The notes below the pieces were generated by a model. It was given only the letters and a program-made list of their open reading frames with translations, did no database searches and had not been told where the DNA came from. Position numbers and translations under genes: made by a program. This document shows, piece by piece, positions 1-7,795 of a stretch of DNA of 64,000 nucleotides. The first letter of the stretch is position 1; every line of letters begins with the position of its first letter. This stretch comes from Thermoplasmata archaeon (lineage in GTDB: Archaea > Thermoplasmatota > Thermoplasmata > Lutacidiplasmatales > UBA184), in the NCBI GenBank assembly GCA_021790425.1, contig JAJYEA010000001.1:1-64000 (forward strand). Reading direction: 5' to 3'.

Positions 1-2
1 TT

Positions 3-251
3 GCCGAGAAGGGGCAGAGCGACATGATGCTCTACGCCCGCCTGGTCAAGAACGCCCTGCGGTCCCTGCCTCCGGGTCAGATGAAGCCGGCAGACGCCGA
101 AGCGCTCTCGAAGGACATCGACGCGTTCGTGGAAGAGATGACCCCCTCCGACAGTCCCGGAGCATCCGCGGCGCCGAAGGGGAAGGAGAGCGCGAAGCAG
201 GTCAAGGAGAAGGTCGACGGGCTCATCCAGAGCCTGCTGAGCGGGACCTAG
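3..251 (+). CDS. Hypothetical protein, 3' end only
   Basis: The reading frame is open from the first bases of the window, so this is probably the C-terminal end of a longer gene; an internal ATG at 24 could also start a 75-residue protein. The visible part is helical, with many Lys, Glu and Ala and a Ser/Pro/Gly-rich break in the middle (DSPGASAAPKG), and has no motif I recognise. It converges on the KaiC-like operon, with 19 nt between the two stop codons. No function is assigned. Confidence 0.5.
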   Translation, partial: AEKGQSDMMLYARLVKNALRSLPPGQMKPADAEALSKDIDAFVEEMTPSDSPGASAAPKGKESAKQVKEKVDGLIQSLLSGT

Positions 252-270
252 GCCCCGGGCGAGACGCCGC

Positions 271-1032
271 CTACTTCGACTTTCCGGAGCTGACGATACC
301 GTGGTCGCCCACGTCGACACCGAGCTTTCCGGTGACCTCGGGGTGGTTGCGGACCTTCTCGATCGAGAGCCCGTAGAGGAAGCTCTTCGAGCGGTCCTCG
401 ACCTCGAGCTTCAGCAGGAGGTCGGCGATCGACTCGAGCGTCCCCATGACCCGGGCATCGTGGATACCGGAGGTGAGCGTCAGGATCGCGACCCCGCCCA
501 CCCGCTGGGCCCGATAGCGGATCTGGCGGACCATCGAGATGATGTCGCTCGCATCGGCCTGCTCGAGGAAGAAGTCGAGCGAATCCACGATCAGCCGGAA
601 CGGCCGGTCGTACGTGGCGAGGTCGTAGATCATCCGGGTGACGAAGTTGATGCGGGGGCCCTCGACCCCCTTCATCGTGAAGGAGGTGACCTCCTCGGGG
701 GAGATCCCGCGCTCGCGGAACCGGCTGATCTCCAGGTTCCGGGAGAGGACCCGGTCGTAGTAGTCCTCGAGGATGTTCATGATCTTGACGTCCCGGTCCC
801 ACCCGAACTTCCGCATCGCGGAGGTGATGTCCTCCGTCCGCTCGACCGTGGTGTAGTAGTAGACGGGTACGCGATCCTTGGCCGTGCCCGCGAACTGCTT
901 CGCGAGGAGCTCGATCCCGCTCCCCGGCTCTCCGTAGAGGATCCCCACCCACCCCTTGGGGAGGGCGGACCAGAGGCGCTTGTCCACGTCCGGGATCCCG
1001 AAGATCGGCTCTTTCCCCTCGTCGTCCGGCAT
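271..1032 (-). CDS. KaiC/RecA-like protein with degenerate Walker A
   Basis: This is the last of three co-oriented KaiC-family genes. The RecA fold is recognisable: an N-terminal GIPDVDKRL segment, a P-loop position, a Walker B-like strand (FRLIVDSLDF) and the late ITLTSG strand. The P-loop reads GEPGSGIEL, so the usual Lys and Thr/Ser of GxxxxGK[TS] are Ile and Glu, and ATP hydrolysis seems unlikely. I start at the ATG at 1032 because it lies 2 nt after the previous stop; an upstream in-frame start at 1077 would overlap that gene. A role as regulatory partner or pseudo-ATPase of the intact paralogue is inference. Confidence 0.75.
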   Translation of the reverse strand: MPDDEGKEPIFGIPDVDKRLWSALPKGWVGILYGEPGSGIELLAKQFAGTAKDRVPVYYYTTVERTEDITSAMRKFGWDRDVKIMNILEDYYDRVLSRNLEISRFRERGISPEEVTSFTMKGVEGPRINFVTRMIYDLATYDRPFRLIVDSLDFFLEQADASDIISMVRQIRYRAQRVGGVAILTLTSGIHDARVMGTLESIADLLLKLEVEDRSKSFLYGLSIEKVRNHPEVTGKLGVDVGDHGIVSSGKSK

Positions 1033-1034
1033 CG

Positions 1035-1634
1035 TCAGCCTCCTCCGGGTGTCGCGAGGGAGACGATCTGGTCGCACACGAGCGAGAGCGTGTTCTCCAT
1101 CTCAGGGGCGGTCTCCTCGGCCACGGCCAGGATGATCGTGATCGCTCCGCTGGACTTCAGGGTGTTCACCAGCACGTGCAGGAACTCCGAGAGGATGCCC
1201 CCGTTGTTGTGGATCGCGAGGGAGCTGATGGAGTCGATGACGACCACCGGCTTCTCGGTCGGGTTCTTCCGGAGGAGGTACTCGATGCGGAGCATGATCG
1301 TCTCGAGCATCGTCGGGCTCTCGACATAGCTGATGTTGGGCGAGCGCTTGCCCTTCGCTACCATCAGGTAGCTCGTGACGTCGACGAAGGAGATCCCGTT
1401 CACCGGGACGTCCATCGATCCCAAGAGGTCTATGAGCAGGGAGGCCGGGTTGGTAACGGAGACGTAGATGGCCCTTCCCCTGACCTCCATGACATAGTCG
1501 CGAAGGATGGTCGCGAGCGCGGCCGGGTAGGTGTCCACGTAGTTCGTGTTCCCCATCTTGATGACGAGCGCGGACCCGCGGGGCAGGGTGCGGAGGCCGT
1601 CGGCCAGCTGGTCCTGGGTGACCGTGTTACTCAT
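1035..1634 (-). CDS. KaiC-like protein lacking a Walker A motif
   Basis: This is the middle gene of the operon, 199 residues, overlapping the upstream KaiC gene by 8 nt. The P-loop position is replaced by a sequence with no GK[TS] (IKMGNTNYVDTYPA). A Walker B-like strand ending in Asp (KPVVVIDSISSL) and the following helix and strand (SGAITIILAVAEE) keep the KaiC/RecA pattern. The overall shape resembles short KaiC-like proteins in archaea that appear nucleotide-binding deficient. The tight spacing suggests co-translation with its neighbours, and a complex with the intact KaiC is plausible. No specific function can be read from the sequence. Confidence 0.7.
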   Translation of the reverse strand: MSNTVTQDQLADGLRTLPRGSALVIKMGNTNYVDTYPAALATILRDYVMEVRGRAIYVSVTNPASLLIDLLGSMDVPVNGISFVDVTSYLMVAKGKRSPNISYVESPTMLETIMLRIEYLLRKNPTEKPVVVIDSISSLAIHNNGGILSEFLHVLVNTLKSSGAITIILAVAEETAPEMENTLSLVCDQIVSLATPGGG

Positions 1635-2385
1635 GGTTCCCTCCGTCTCGCCGTCCCCCCTTCAGGAACGGAGCGAGAAGGATGCCGAGCGGGGTGATCT
1701 CGATGACGTACTGGGCGCGGGAGTGGGTGGTGCCCCGGACCTTGATCACTTGCAGCGTCCGGAGGAGGTCCCCCTGGCGCTGGACGTTGCCGAGCAGGAT
1801 CACCCCGTCCGCGATGGCCTCCTCCACTCCGTACTGGGAGTACCGGCTCGACTGGGGACCGATCTCGCTCACCAGCATCGTCGTGCAGGAGAGGTCCGAG
1901 AGGGACTTGCCGAGCTTGAGGATGAAGTCCCGGATCTTCTCCTCGTGCCGGATGCGGAAGCATACGGAAGTGACCGAATCCAGGACCAGGCGTTGGATCT
2001 TCAGGGAGGCGGCGAGGTTCGAGACCGATGTGATGAAGAGGTCGATGTCCTCGGGTGTGAGCTCCTCCTTCGAGAGACCGAGCTTCTCGAAGAGGATGGG
2101 CACGTCGATAAAGATGATCTTGTTCTCCTCGAGGAGCTTGTGGTCGAAGAACTCGAAGGTGGAGAGGTTCTCGACGATCTTCTGGGAGGCCTCCGTCACC
2201 GATAGGAAGAGCGTCCGCTCCCCCGCCATCGCCCCACGGACGAGGAACTCGAGGCCGAGGGTGGTCTTGCCGGTCCCGCAACTGCCGGAGAGAAGGATGG
2301 TGTTGCCGCGGGGCAGCCCTCCGTCGAGAATGTTGTCGAGCCCCTCGATCCCGGTGGGGCAACGCTCGAGTGCCGTCGCTGCCAT
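1627..2385 (-). CDS. KaiC-family ATPase (single RecA domain)
   Basis: A single-domain KaiC-family ATPase of 252 residues. It opens with the family segment TGIEGLDNILDGGLPRG, then an intact Walker A (GSCGTGKT, about residues 34-41), the post-P-loop strand with an acidic residue (FLSVTE) and Walker B (RLVLDS, about 132-137). Archaeal single-domain KaiC proteins act as signalling or regulatory ATPases. No KaiA or KaiB is visible, so a circadian clock is not implied. I chose ATG 2385 because GGGGTGA precedes it at Shine-Dalgarno spacing; a GTG at 2394 is the alternative. It is the promoter-proximal gene of the three-gene operon and the only one with intact nucleotide-binding residues. Confidence 0.88.
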   Translation of the reverse strand: MAATALERCPTGIEGLDNILDGGLPRGNTILLSGSCGTGKTTLGLEFLVRGAMAGERTLFLSVTEASQKIVENLSTFEFFDHKLLEENKIIFIDVPILFEKLGLSKEELTPEDIDLFITSVSNLAASLKIQRLVLDSVTSVCFRIRHEEKIRDFILKLGKSLSDLSCTTMLVSEIGPQSSRYSQYGVEEAIADGVILLGNVQRQGDLLRTLQVIKVRGTTHSRAQYVIEITPLGILLAPFLKGGRRDGGNHE

Positions 2386-2417
2386 ATCCTTCACCCCTCA
2401 TACCCACTTACGGAGCG

Positions 2418-2431
2418 ATAAAAGTTTATGC
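2418..2431 (-). promoter_or_regulatory. TATA-box region of the KaiC operon
   Basis: On the minus strand the sequence reads CATAAACTTTTATC, an AT-rich stretch in GC-rich surroundings, about 33-46 nt before the KaiC ATG. The spacing implies a short leader holding the GGGGTGA ribosome-binding site. Confidence 0.55.
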
Positions 2432-2651
2432 TTGGGACAGGACCTTGATTTTGGGGCGACAGGGCTGCCGTGGGAATCTGCCCTCAGTACCGAAACCTCC
2501 CCTCGTGCTGAAGGGACGAAGGACATAGATGACTGCCCTGTCAATGGGCATTTAGGCAACTTCCTGCAGCGGGATGTGAGGAACCGTGAGGTTAATAAAC
2601 AGGTTCCACGTATTATGTGAGCACAGGTCCTAACGGAGGTCGAAAGGAGCT

Positions 2652-3308
2652 ATGGATGAATCAGAAGGAAGCCCAGCGCCTATGGCAAGAAGGACAGGAT
2701 CGCGAGGGCGGATTCGCCGCCGCACCCTGTACGTATCTACGATGGTCCTTCTGCTCGGAGTGATCGGCGGATTTGCGTTCGCGGCGACAATGGCCAACTT
2801 GGTGCTTCCCGTCCCTGGGGGTCCGGGGGGCTCAGGTGCGGGTGAGTCGGCTACCACTGCGTTTACGGAGGCCTCCGTGACATCGGTGTCCGTCCTCGCA
2901 ACGAATCCGGAATCAGCCGCTGCCCACCTTGGATCTGAGACAGGCCCAGCACTGGGAGTGCTGGAGGGAACGATGGCTGCTCAGACGGGTACCTCTCCAG
3001 TCAGTGTGTACGGACAGCCCGCCGCGCAGTCGACTGCAACTCCGGTGTCCAATGATTACTCGGTCCAAGTAGTAGTCACTGTTACTACTACTGGGACTGC
3101 TTTCGGGTTCGACATGCAGTTCACCATCCCCTTGAGTTCCGGAACTGTTGTGGCTGACATCTATGTTGACACCGGAACGGTCACCGCGGGGACACTGACC
3201 CTCTACGTGTTTGTCGACTCGGGAGTGCTGAACTCCGCCACTCCGCCAACTTTCGCGACATACGCTGTGAGCGCTAACGGTTGCTTGAGTCCAACCGCGT
3301 GTCCGTAG
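2652..3308 (+). CDS. Membrane-anchored extracellular protein, hypothetical
   Basis: A 218-residue protein with a short basic N-terminus (ARRTGSRGRIRRR), one hydrophobic segment near residues 27-50 and a Ser/Thr/Gly/Val-rich remainder predicted to lie outside the cell. The segment could be a signal peptide or a membrane anchor. The C-terminal half alternates short beta-prone stretches (VQVVVTVTTTG, GTVVADIYVDTG), like an archaeal surface beta-sandwich. Two Cys lie close to the C-terminus. The ATG at 2652 is preceded by AAAGGAGCT, a good ribosome-binding site. Base composition is lower in GC than its neighbours. No family is recognised. Confidence 0.7.
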   Translation: MDESEGSPAPMARRTGSRGRIRRRTLYVSTMVLLLGVIGGFAFAATMANLVLPVPGGPGGSGAGESATTAFTEASVTSVSVLATNPESAAAHLGSETGPALGVLEGTMAAQTGTSPVSVYGQPAAQSTATPVSNDYSVQVVVTVTTTGTAFGFDMQFTIPLSSGTVVADIYVDTGTVTAGTLTLYVFVDSGVLNSATPPTFATYAVSANGCLSPTACP

Positions 3309-3338
3309 AAGTAGGGCAAGATTCCCCTCAACTTCGAC

Positions 3339-3362
3339 CCCCTCGCCCTTCGGGGCGAGGGG
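3339..3362 (+). terminator. Perfect 10-bp hairpin with UUCG tetraloop
   Basis: CCCCTCGCCC pairs perfectly with GGGCGAGGGG around the loop TTCG, giving a very stable C(UUCG)G tetraloop hairpin 30 nt after the stop codon at 3308. A moderately T-rich stretch follows at about 3372-3384. It is placed to end or stabilise the upstream transcript, but no poly-T tract follows directly, so the terminator role is inference. Confidence 0.5.
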
Positions 3363-3454
3363 CAACCACTTCAAGTTTCTCGTTTAGACATCGCGGGTTC
3401 AGGACCTGACCAAGTGTGTCATCCGGTACTGAGGGGGAGGGGAGCCTTGCGGGC

Positions 3455-3537
3455 CCGTTCAAGGCATGCGGCGCGCTCCCGGTCTGGAGCTACCCAAGGA
3501 CGGCCTCTCGAATAGTCGAGCATCATGCCTTGAACGG
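3455..3537. repeat. 14-bp perfect inverted repeat enclosing 55 nt
   Basis: CCGTTCAAGGCATG at 3455-3468 is exactly inverted at 3524-3537. The enclosed 55 nt contain a smaller hairpin, CTCG (3507-3510) and CGAG (3517-3520). This lies in a 369-base stretch (3309-3677) without a convincing gene. It could be a small structured RNA or the remnant of a mobile-element end. I see no tRNA, RNase P or SRP RNA signature in it, and a small reading frame across it has no recognisable family. Confidence 0.5.
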
Positions 3538-3677
3538 ACTGGGGGAGCCAACCGTGTATGACGCAACTGAACGACTGGGGAGATCGAGGAGGCGCCCTCA
3601 GACCTTGAAGGCAAGGCCTGTCTGTTCGTGAAGTGAAACCGATGGATCTCAGGCTATCGTATGATCAAGCGGCGATT

Positions 3678-5177
3678 CTAACGGAACGCAAGGCATCCCC
3701 AGGGGGGTACCGCGGGCTTGGTAGCGAGCGGCAGGAGTTCTGTCTCGCCCACGCGCCGTTGTTCCTTGGTCTCGCGCTCCCGGATCGTGAAGGTCCGGTC
3801 TTGCTTGCTCTGACCATCGATGGTGACCGCCAGCGGGGTCCCCATTTCGTCCAGGCGCGCATACCTCCTCCCCACCGACCCTGACTCGTCCAGCGTGACC
3901 GACACCCCCGCGCTCCGCAGGGCGTCGGCGAGCTCCTGCGCCAGGACGCCGTGTTCCTTCGGGATGAGGGGAAGGACGCCCACTGTGACTGGGGCGAGAT
4001 AGGAAGGGAGCGACCAGACGAGCCGCTCACCGTCCTTGCGCAGGTGGATATCCGATAGCGCCCAGACGTTGCGGTCCACCCCGAAGGTGAGTTCCAGCAC
4101 GTGCGGGGTCAGGTGCTTCCCCCCCTCGGTCGTCACCGAAAGGTCGGTTTTCGACCCTTCCGAATGCTTGGTGAGGTCGTAGTCGCCACGGTAGTGGATG
4201 GCCCCGACCTCCTTGAACCCACCCAAGGAGACCAGTTCCGCTTCGACATCGAACTGGATGCGGTTGTAGAACGCCCGCTCCCGCTCGTTCTTCTCGAGGA
4301 ACCGGATCCTCTCCGCGGGATAGCCCAGGACGTCCCGGAAGAAGCGGTAGGTGTGCGCCATGTGGAACGCGTAGAAGGGGGGAAGGTATCCCTTCTCCAC
4401 CAACTCCCGCAGGGAGACCTCCTCCGGGCGGACCGCCCCGGCCAACCGCTTCTCAGCGAAGAGAATAGGGACCGAGATCTCACCGAACGCCTTCCACTCC
4501 GACGGGTAGTCTTCAGGGTCGAAGAAGATCTGGAGCTCCGCCTGGGTGAAGACCCTCATCCGGAAGAGCGTCTGCCGGGGTGCGATCTCGTTGCGGAACG
4601 CCTTCCCGATGACCGCGATGCCCATGGGGAGCTTCTTCCGCCCGATGTTCCACATGCGGGAGAAGGCAAGGTAGCTCGACTGGGCGGTCTCCGGGCGGAG
4701 GTAGGCCTTCTCCTTCCCCAGGGCCCCGAACTCCATGCCGAACATCAGGTTGAAGGCGCGCGGGGGTCCCAGCGGGCCCTTGCCGCATCGCGGGCAGGGA
4801 GGGTGGAGCTGCTCGAGCCGCGCGGCGAGCTCGTCCCCTTTCAGCGCCTCGGCATCCTTCTGCCCCTTTGCCTCGAGGAGCTCATCGGCACGGATCACGG
4901 TCCCGCAGTTCCCGCAGGTGACCAGGGGGTCGGCAAAGTGGTCCAGGTGCCCGGAGGCACGGACCACGGCCTCGGGAAGCATCTCCACCGCATCGATGCG
5001 GTGGTAGTTCTGGGAGAGCCCGACGAACCAGGCCTCCCACGCATCCTCCAGCCGGCGCTTCAGGGCGGACCCCATGGGACCGTAGTCGTAGAGCCCCTGG
5101 GCCCCCCCGTAGATCTCCGCGGTGGGCCAGAGCACGCCTCGCCGTTTGAAGATCGAGAGGATCTCGTCGCTGTTCAT
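3678..5177 (-). CDS. glyS: Glycyl-tRNA synthetase (class II, archaeal/eukaryotic type)
   Basis: It charges tRNA-Gly with glycine using ATP in the cytoplasm. The class II core is clear: an N-terminal motif 1 region (YGGAQGLYDYGPMGSALK), a zinc-ribbon-like insert (CGNCG ... CPRCG), the ETAQ segment (LRPETAQSS), motif 2 (FRNEIAPRQ), the motif 3 region (LTFGVDRNVW) and a C-terminal anticodon-binding domain (PLIPKEHGVLAQELADALR). The 499 residues fit a compact archaeal enzyme. After PETAQ most homologues have GIF or GIY, and here it is SSY. The gene lies 39 nt downstream of the CHAD gene on the same strand. Confidence 0.96.
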   Translation of the reverse strand: MNSDEILSIFKRRGVLWPTAEIYGGAQGLYDYGPMGSALKRRLEDAWEAWFVGLSQNYHRIDAVEMLPEAVVRASGHLDHFADPLVTCGNCGTVIRADELLEAKGQKDAEALKGDELAARLEQLHPPCPRCGKGPLGPPRAFNLMFGMEFGALGKEKAYLRPETAQSSYLAFSRMWNIGRKKLPMGIAVIGKAFRNEIAPRQTLFRMRVFTQAELQIFFDPEDYPSEWKAFGEISVPILFAEKRLAGAVRPEEVSLRELVEKGYLPPFYAFHMAHTYRFFRDVLGYPAERIRFLEKNERERAFYNRIQFDVEAELVSLGGFKEVGAIHYRGDYDLTKHSEGSKTDLSVTTEGGKHLTPHVLELTFGVDRNVWALSDIHLRKDGERLVWSLPSYLAPVTVGVLPLIPKEHGVLAQELADALRSAGVSVTLDESGSVGRRYARLDEMGTPLAVTIDGQSKQDRTFTIRERETKEQRRVGETELLPLATKPAVPPWGCLAFR

Positions 5178-5216
5178 CCCACCTGCTGGGGTGAGGCGGG
5201 CCTTAAGGATTACTCC

Positions 5217-6122
5217 CTACCCGGGGAGGGTCCGGGGGCTCCGAGGCTTTCCGCGGGGCCGCGAGCGCGGCTTGCTGGGGGCGAGGTCCCGTTCCAGTTC
5301 ACGACGACGTCGCTCCATGCTCTCCTTGACCCAGTGGCGAACGTGTCGGTGTTCCCGGGAGTGACGGAGGGACCGGACCCACTCGTCGAACATGCCGAGA
5401 TCGTGATAGTTCCCAAGTCGGGTCTGGAGCTTCACCAGCGAGGGTCCCAGGTCCATCCCCTCCGGGTCGACGGCGAGCTCGCGCCGGGTCTGCCGCCACT
5501 GCCGCAACACGACACGGAGGCGGTGCAGTCGGCGCACGGTCGATCGACGTTGTGCCTGACGGAGTGCCTGCTGGAACTCCGTTTGGGCACCTCGGATCTC
5601 TCTCGTGGACGCCACCCTGAGCCGCGAAGCAGAGAGGGGATGCGCCTCCATCCATTCGGAAAGTACTCTCGGTTCGAGGCCACCCTGGGCCAGAAAGTGC
5701 TTGGCCCGGACACGAAGGCGCTTGCCGAAGTTGCTTCGCTCATGCTCCAGAACCGCGCGGAGAGCGTCAGTATCCCCCCGGTCGAGCTCCCCTCGGGCCC
5801 CGCCCAAGAGCCGTAGGGCCACGTCCCGGTCCCTCGTGACACCGGCCGCGTGCGCGAGCTCCACGAGCTCCTTCTCCTCGCGTTCGAACCCGGAGGAAGC
5901 GGAAACGGGCGACGCCCGCCGGAGCAGGCGGAGCGCAATGCGCAGACGGCGCAGGTCCCGATGCAGGTCGTGGATGGCGCGCGGGCTCATCTCCCGACCC
6001 TCCGCAGCCTCCCGCAACCGCACCTCCACGGAACCCGCCAGCGAAAGGAAACGTTGGTGGAAGGCGGGGGGTCCGACCAAACGAAGAGCCGGCGGGCGAC
6101 CCGGGGGGGTCCCCTCGCCCAT
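5217..6122 (-). CDS. CHAD-domain protein
   Basis: An all-helical, Arg- and His-rich protein of 301 residues with the CHAD signature: an N-terminal HDLHRDLRRLRIALRLL helix, its internal counterpart LHRLRVVLRQWRQTRREL, and the conserved segment LQTRLGNYHDLGMFDEW. CHAD domains bind inorganic polyphosphate through conserved basic residues. The gene ends a row that also encodes SixA, Ppx/GppA and two thymidylate-kinase-like proteins, which supports a polyphosphate role. I chose the ATG at 6122, 4 nt after the upstream stop; the frame is open further upstream but that part overlaps the kinase gene and is low-complexity. The C-terminal tail (KPRSRPRGKPRSPR) is strongly basic. Confidence 0.85.
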   Translation of the reverse strand: MGEGTPPGRPPALRLVGPPAFHQRFLSLAGSVEVRLREAAEGREMSPRAIHDLHRDLRRLRIALRLLRRASPVSASSGFEREEKELVELAHAAGVTRDRDVALRLLGGARGELDRGDTDALRAVLEHERSNFGKRLRVRAKHFLAQGGLEPRVLSEWMEAHPLSASRLRVASTREIRGAQTEFQQALRQAQRRSTVRRLHRLRVVLRQWRQTRRELAVDPEGMDLGPSLVKLQTRLGNYHDLGMFDEWVRSLRHSREHRHVRHWVKESMERRRRELERDLAPSKPRSRPRGKPRSPRTLPG

Positions 6123-6126
6123 GGCA

Positions 6127-6897
6127 CTACCGGAACGACTCGAGGTGGGTCCGCCCGGTGATCCGGTCGACGCACTCCCGAACGTCCCGGTGGACTTCTT
6201 CCGGGCGGCGGTTCCCGTTGATCTGGACGAAGCCATACTCCTTCGCCATCCAGTCGAACTCGGCCTTGATCAGGGCCTGGTAGCGGAAGAAGCTCTCGAA
6301 CCGGTCCCGGGAGAGGCCGATATCCATTCCCGACTCCCAGAAGTCGAGCGACTTGTAGGTCCGGAACGTCCGATGCATCAGGATCTCCGGCCGGGTGTCC
6401 AGGAAGATCGTCAGCCGGGGCCGGAGCGCGAAACCGTAGAGCTCGCTCGCCCACTCGCGGGTGGCTCCCCGGACGATTGCCCGGGCCATGAGCGTGAAGA
6501 TGTAGCGGTCCGCCAGGACCACGAATCCCGCGGAGAGCGCGGGGATGATCTTGTTCTCGAGCTGGTCCGCGAAATCGGCGGCATAGATGAGGGCCAGGGT
6601 GGTGGCGCCCAGCACGTTCCCCTGCTTTGCCCGGTCGATCTGCTTCGACACCAGGTTCGACCGTCGGAGCCCGGTCTCGAGCACCGCGTGACCTTGGACC
6701 TCCAGGTAGTCCTTGAGGAGCTCGCACTCCGTGGTCCTTCCCGATCCGTCGGACCCCTCGATGACGATCAGCGACCCCTTGAGCCCCGAGACGTCGCTTC
6801 CCGGGATCCGGTACCCGTAGGTGGGAGGACCCCCCTTCGGACTCTCCCGGAACACTCCCATGGCCGAGGTCGGGGGCTTGGCGGGCCTACGACTCAT
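6127..6897 (-). CDS. Thymidylate-kinase-like P-loop protein, Walker A Lys to Arg
   Basis: The second of two tandem TMK-like proteins (256 residues). The P-loop at residues 48-55 reads GSDGSGRT, so the catalytic Lys is Arg. The LID/DRY region (VLADRYIFTLMAR) is kept. Both tandem proteins share a segment I do not associate with ordinary TMK (here WESGMDIGLSRD followed by FRYQALIKAEFDWMAKEYGF). The ATG at 6897 overlaps the upstream gene by 11 nt, and a second in-frame ATG lies at 6861. Setting next to CHAD and Ppx genes suggests polyphosphate or nucleotide phosphate transfer, or a regulatory subunit of the intact paralogue. Both are inference. Confidence 0.8.
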   Translation of the reverse strand: MSRRPAKPPTSAMGVFRESPKGGPPTYGYRIPGSDVSGLKGSLIVIEGSDGSGRTTECELLKDYLEVQGHAVLETGLRRSNLVSKQIDRAKQGNVLGATTLALIYAADFADQLENKIIPALSAGFVVLADRYIFTLMARAIVRGATREWASELYGFALRPRLTIFLDTRPEILMHRTFRTYKSLDFWESGMDIGLSRDRFESFFRYQALIKAEFDWMAKEYGFVQINGNRRPEEVHRDVRECVDRITGRTHLESFR

Positions 6898-7615
6898 GGA
6901 TCAGCACCTTCTCCTTGGGGAAGCCCTCGAGCATCGGGCGGATGGCGCCCCGGACCGTCTTCTGCAGGCTCTCGATGCTCTGCTCGGCATCGATCGTGTG
7001 GAACCCCTCGCTCTTGGCGAGGAGATCATACTGGCGCTTCAGCATCCCCTGGAACCGCACATAGCTCTCCCCGACATCCTTCGCGAGGCCGAGGTCCATG
7101 CCCGCCTCGTAGTGCTTGATCTTGAGGCGGGAGACGTCCTTGCGCCTGCGGGCGGTCTCGACCGGGACGCGGAAGTAGAACGTCCGGTCGGGTTGCACGG
7201 CGAAGGAGTACAGGTTCCGCACCCAATCGGGGTCGCATCCCCGGGCCACGTCCCGTGCGTAGGCGGTGTAGATGTACCGGTCGCAGATGACGAGGTACCC
7301 CGCCCGGAGCGGGGGCAGGATGTTCCGCTCGAAGCGGTCGGCGAAGTCCGTTGCGTGGAGGAGCGAGAAGGTGGTGGGGGTCAGCAGATTCTTTCGCTTC
7401 CCCCGGCGGATGATCTCCGAGGTCAGGTCGGAGGAGTTCCACTCGGTGAAGAAGACGTGATAGCCGCGGGAGGAGAGGTACTTGAGGAGGAGCTGCGCCT
7501 GGGTCGACTTGCCGCTCCCGTCAAGCCCCTCGAAGACGACCAGCTTTCCCGGGTAGATGTGGCGGCCCGGACCTCCGGCTTCCCGGGGCCGCTGGGAGGA
7601 GTCCAGCGTGATCAT
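6887..7615 (-). CDS. Thymidylate-kinase-like P-loop kinase
   Basis: A 242-residue member of the TMK-like P-loop kinases with an intact Walker A (GLDGSGKS, residues 30-37), the DR motif (VICDRYIYTAYAR), and an Arg-rich LID-like stretch (ETARRRKDVSRLK). It shares the YEAGMDLGLAKD segment with its downstream partner. A standard reaction would be dTMP to dTDP. The tandem arrangement and the CHAD/Ppx/SixA neighbours make another phosphoryl acceptor or donor, such as polyphosphate, worth considering. A strong ribosome-binding site (GGAGGTG) sits before the ATG at 7615. An AT-rich CCCTTAAG at about 7748-7755 on the minus strand may be its promoter. Confidence 0.85.
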   Translation of the reverse strand: MITLDSSQRPREAGGPGRHIYPGKLVVFEGLDGSGKSTQAQLLLKYLSSRGYHVFFTEWNSSDLTSEIIRRGKRKNLLTPTTFSLLHATDFADRFERNILPPLRAGYLVICDRYIYTAYARDVARGCDPDWVRNLYSFAVQPDRTFYFRVPVETARRRKDVSRLKIKHYEAGMDLGLAKDVGESYVRFQGMLKRQYDLLAKSEGFHTIDAEQSIESLQKTVRGAIRPMLEGFPKEKVLIHES

Positions 7616-7795
7616 TCAGCACCTCCTACCGGCGGGCCGACGACCCGAGTTCACGGTCATCCGCCGCGAGAGCAAGACGACGGAGCCATCGGACCCCGCT
7701 GGACCTCCTCCCGTGTTTCCACCAGGCGAGGAAGAGACACGGGAATCTTAAGGGTACTGGGGAACGAATGGGCCCCGGGGGGCGCCCGGAACGCC

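Noticed and set aside
271-2385. A circadian Kai clock
   Set aside because: The KaiC-like proteins have a single domain, two lack a P-loop, and no KaiA or KaiB gene is present.
3416-3631. A 71-codon frame over the inverted repeat, possibly a transposase fragment
   Set aside because: The translation matches no transposase motif I know, and the perfect inverted repeat suggests structure rather than coding.
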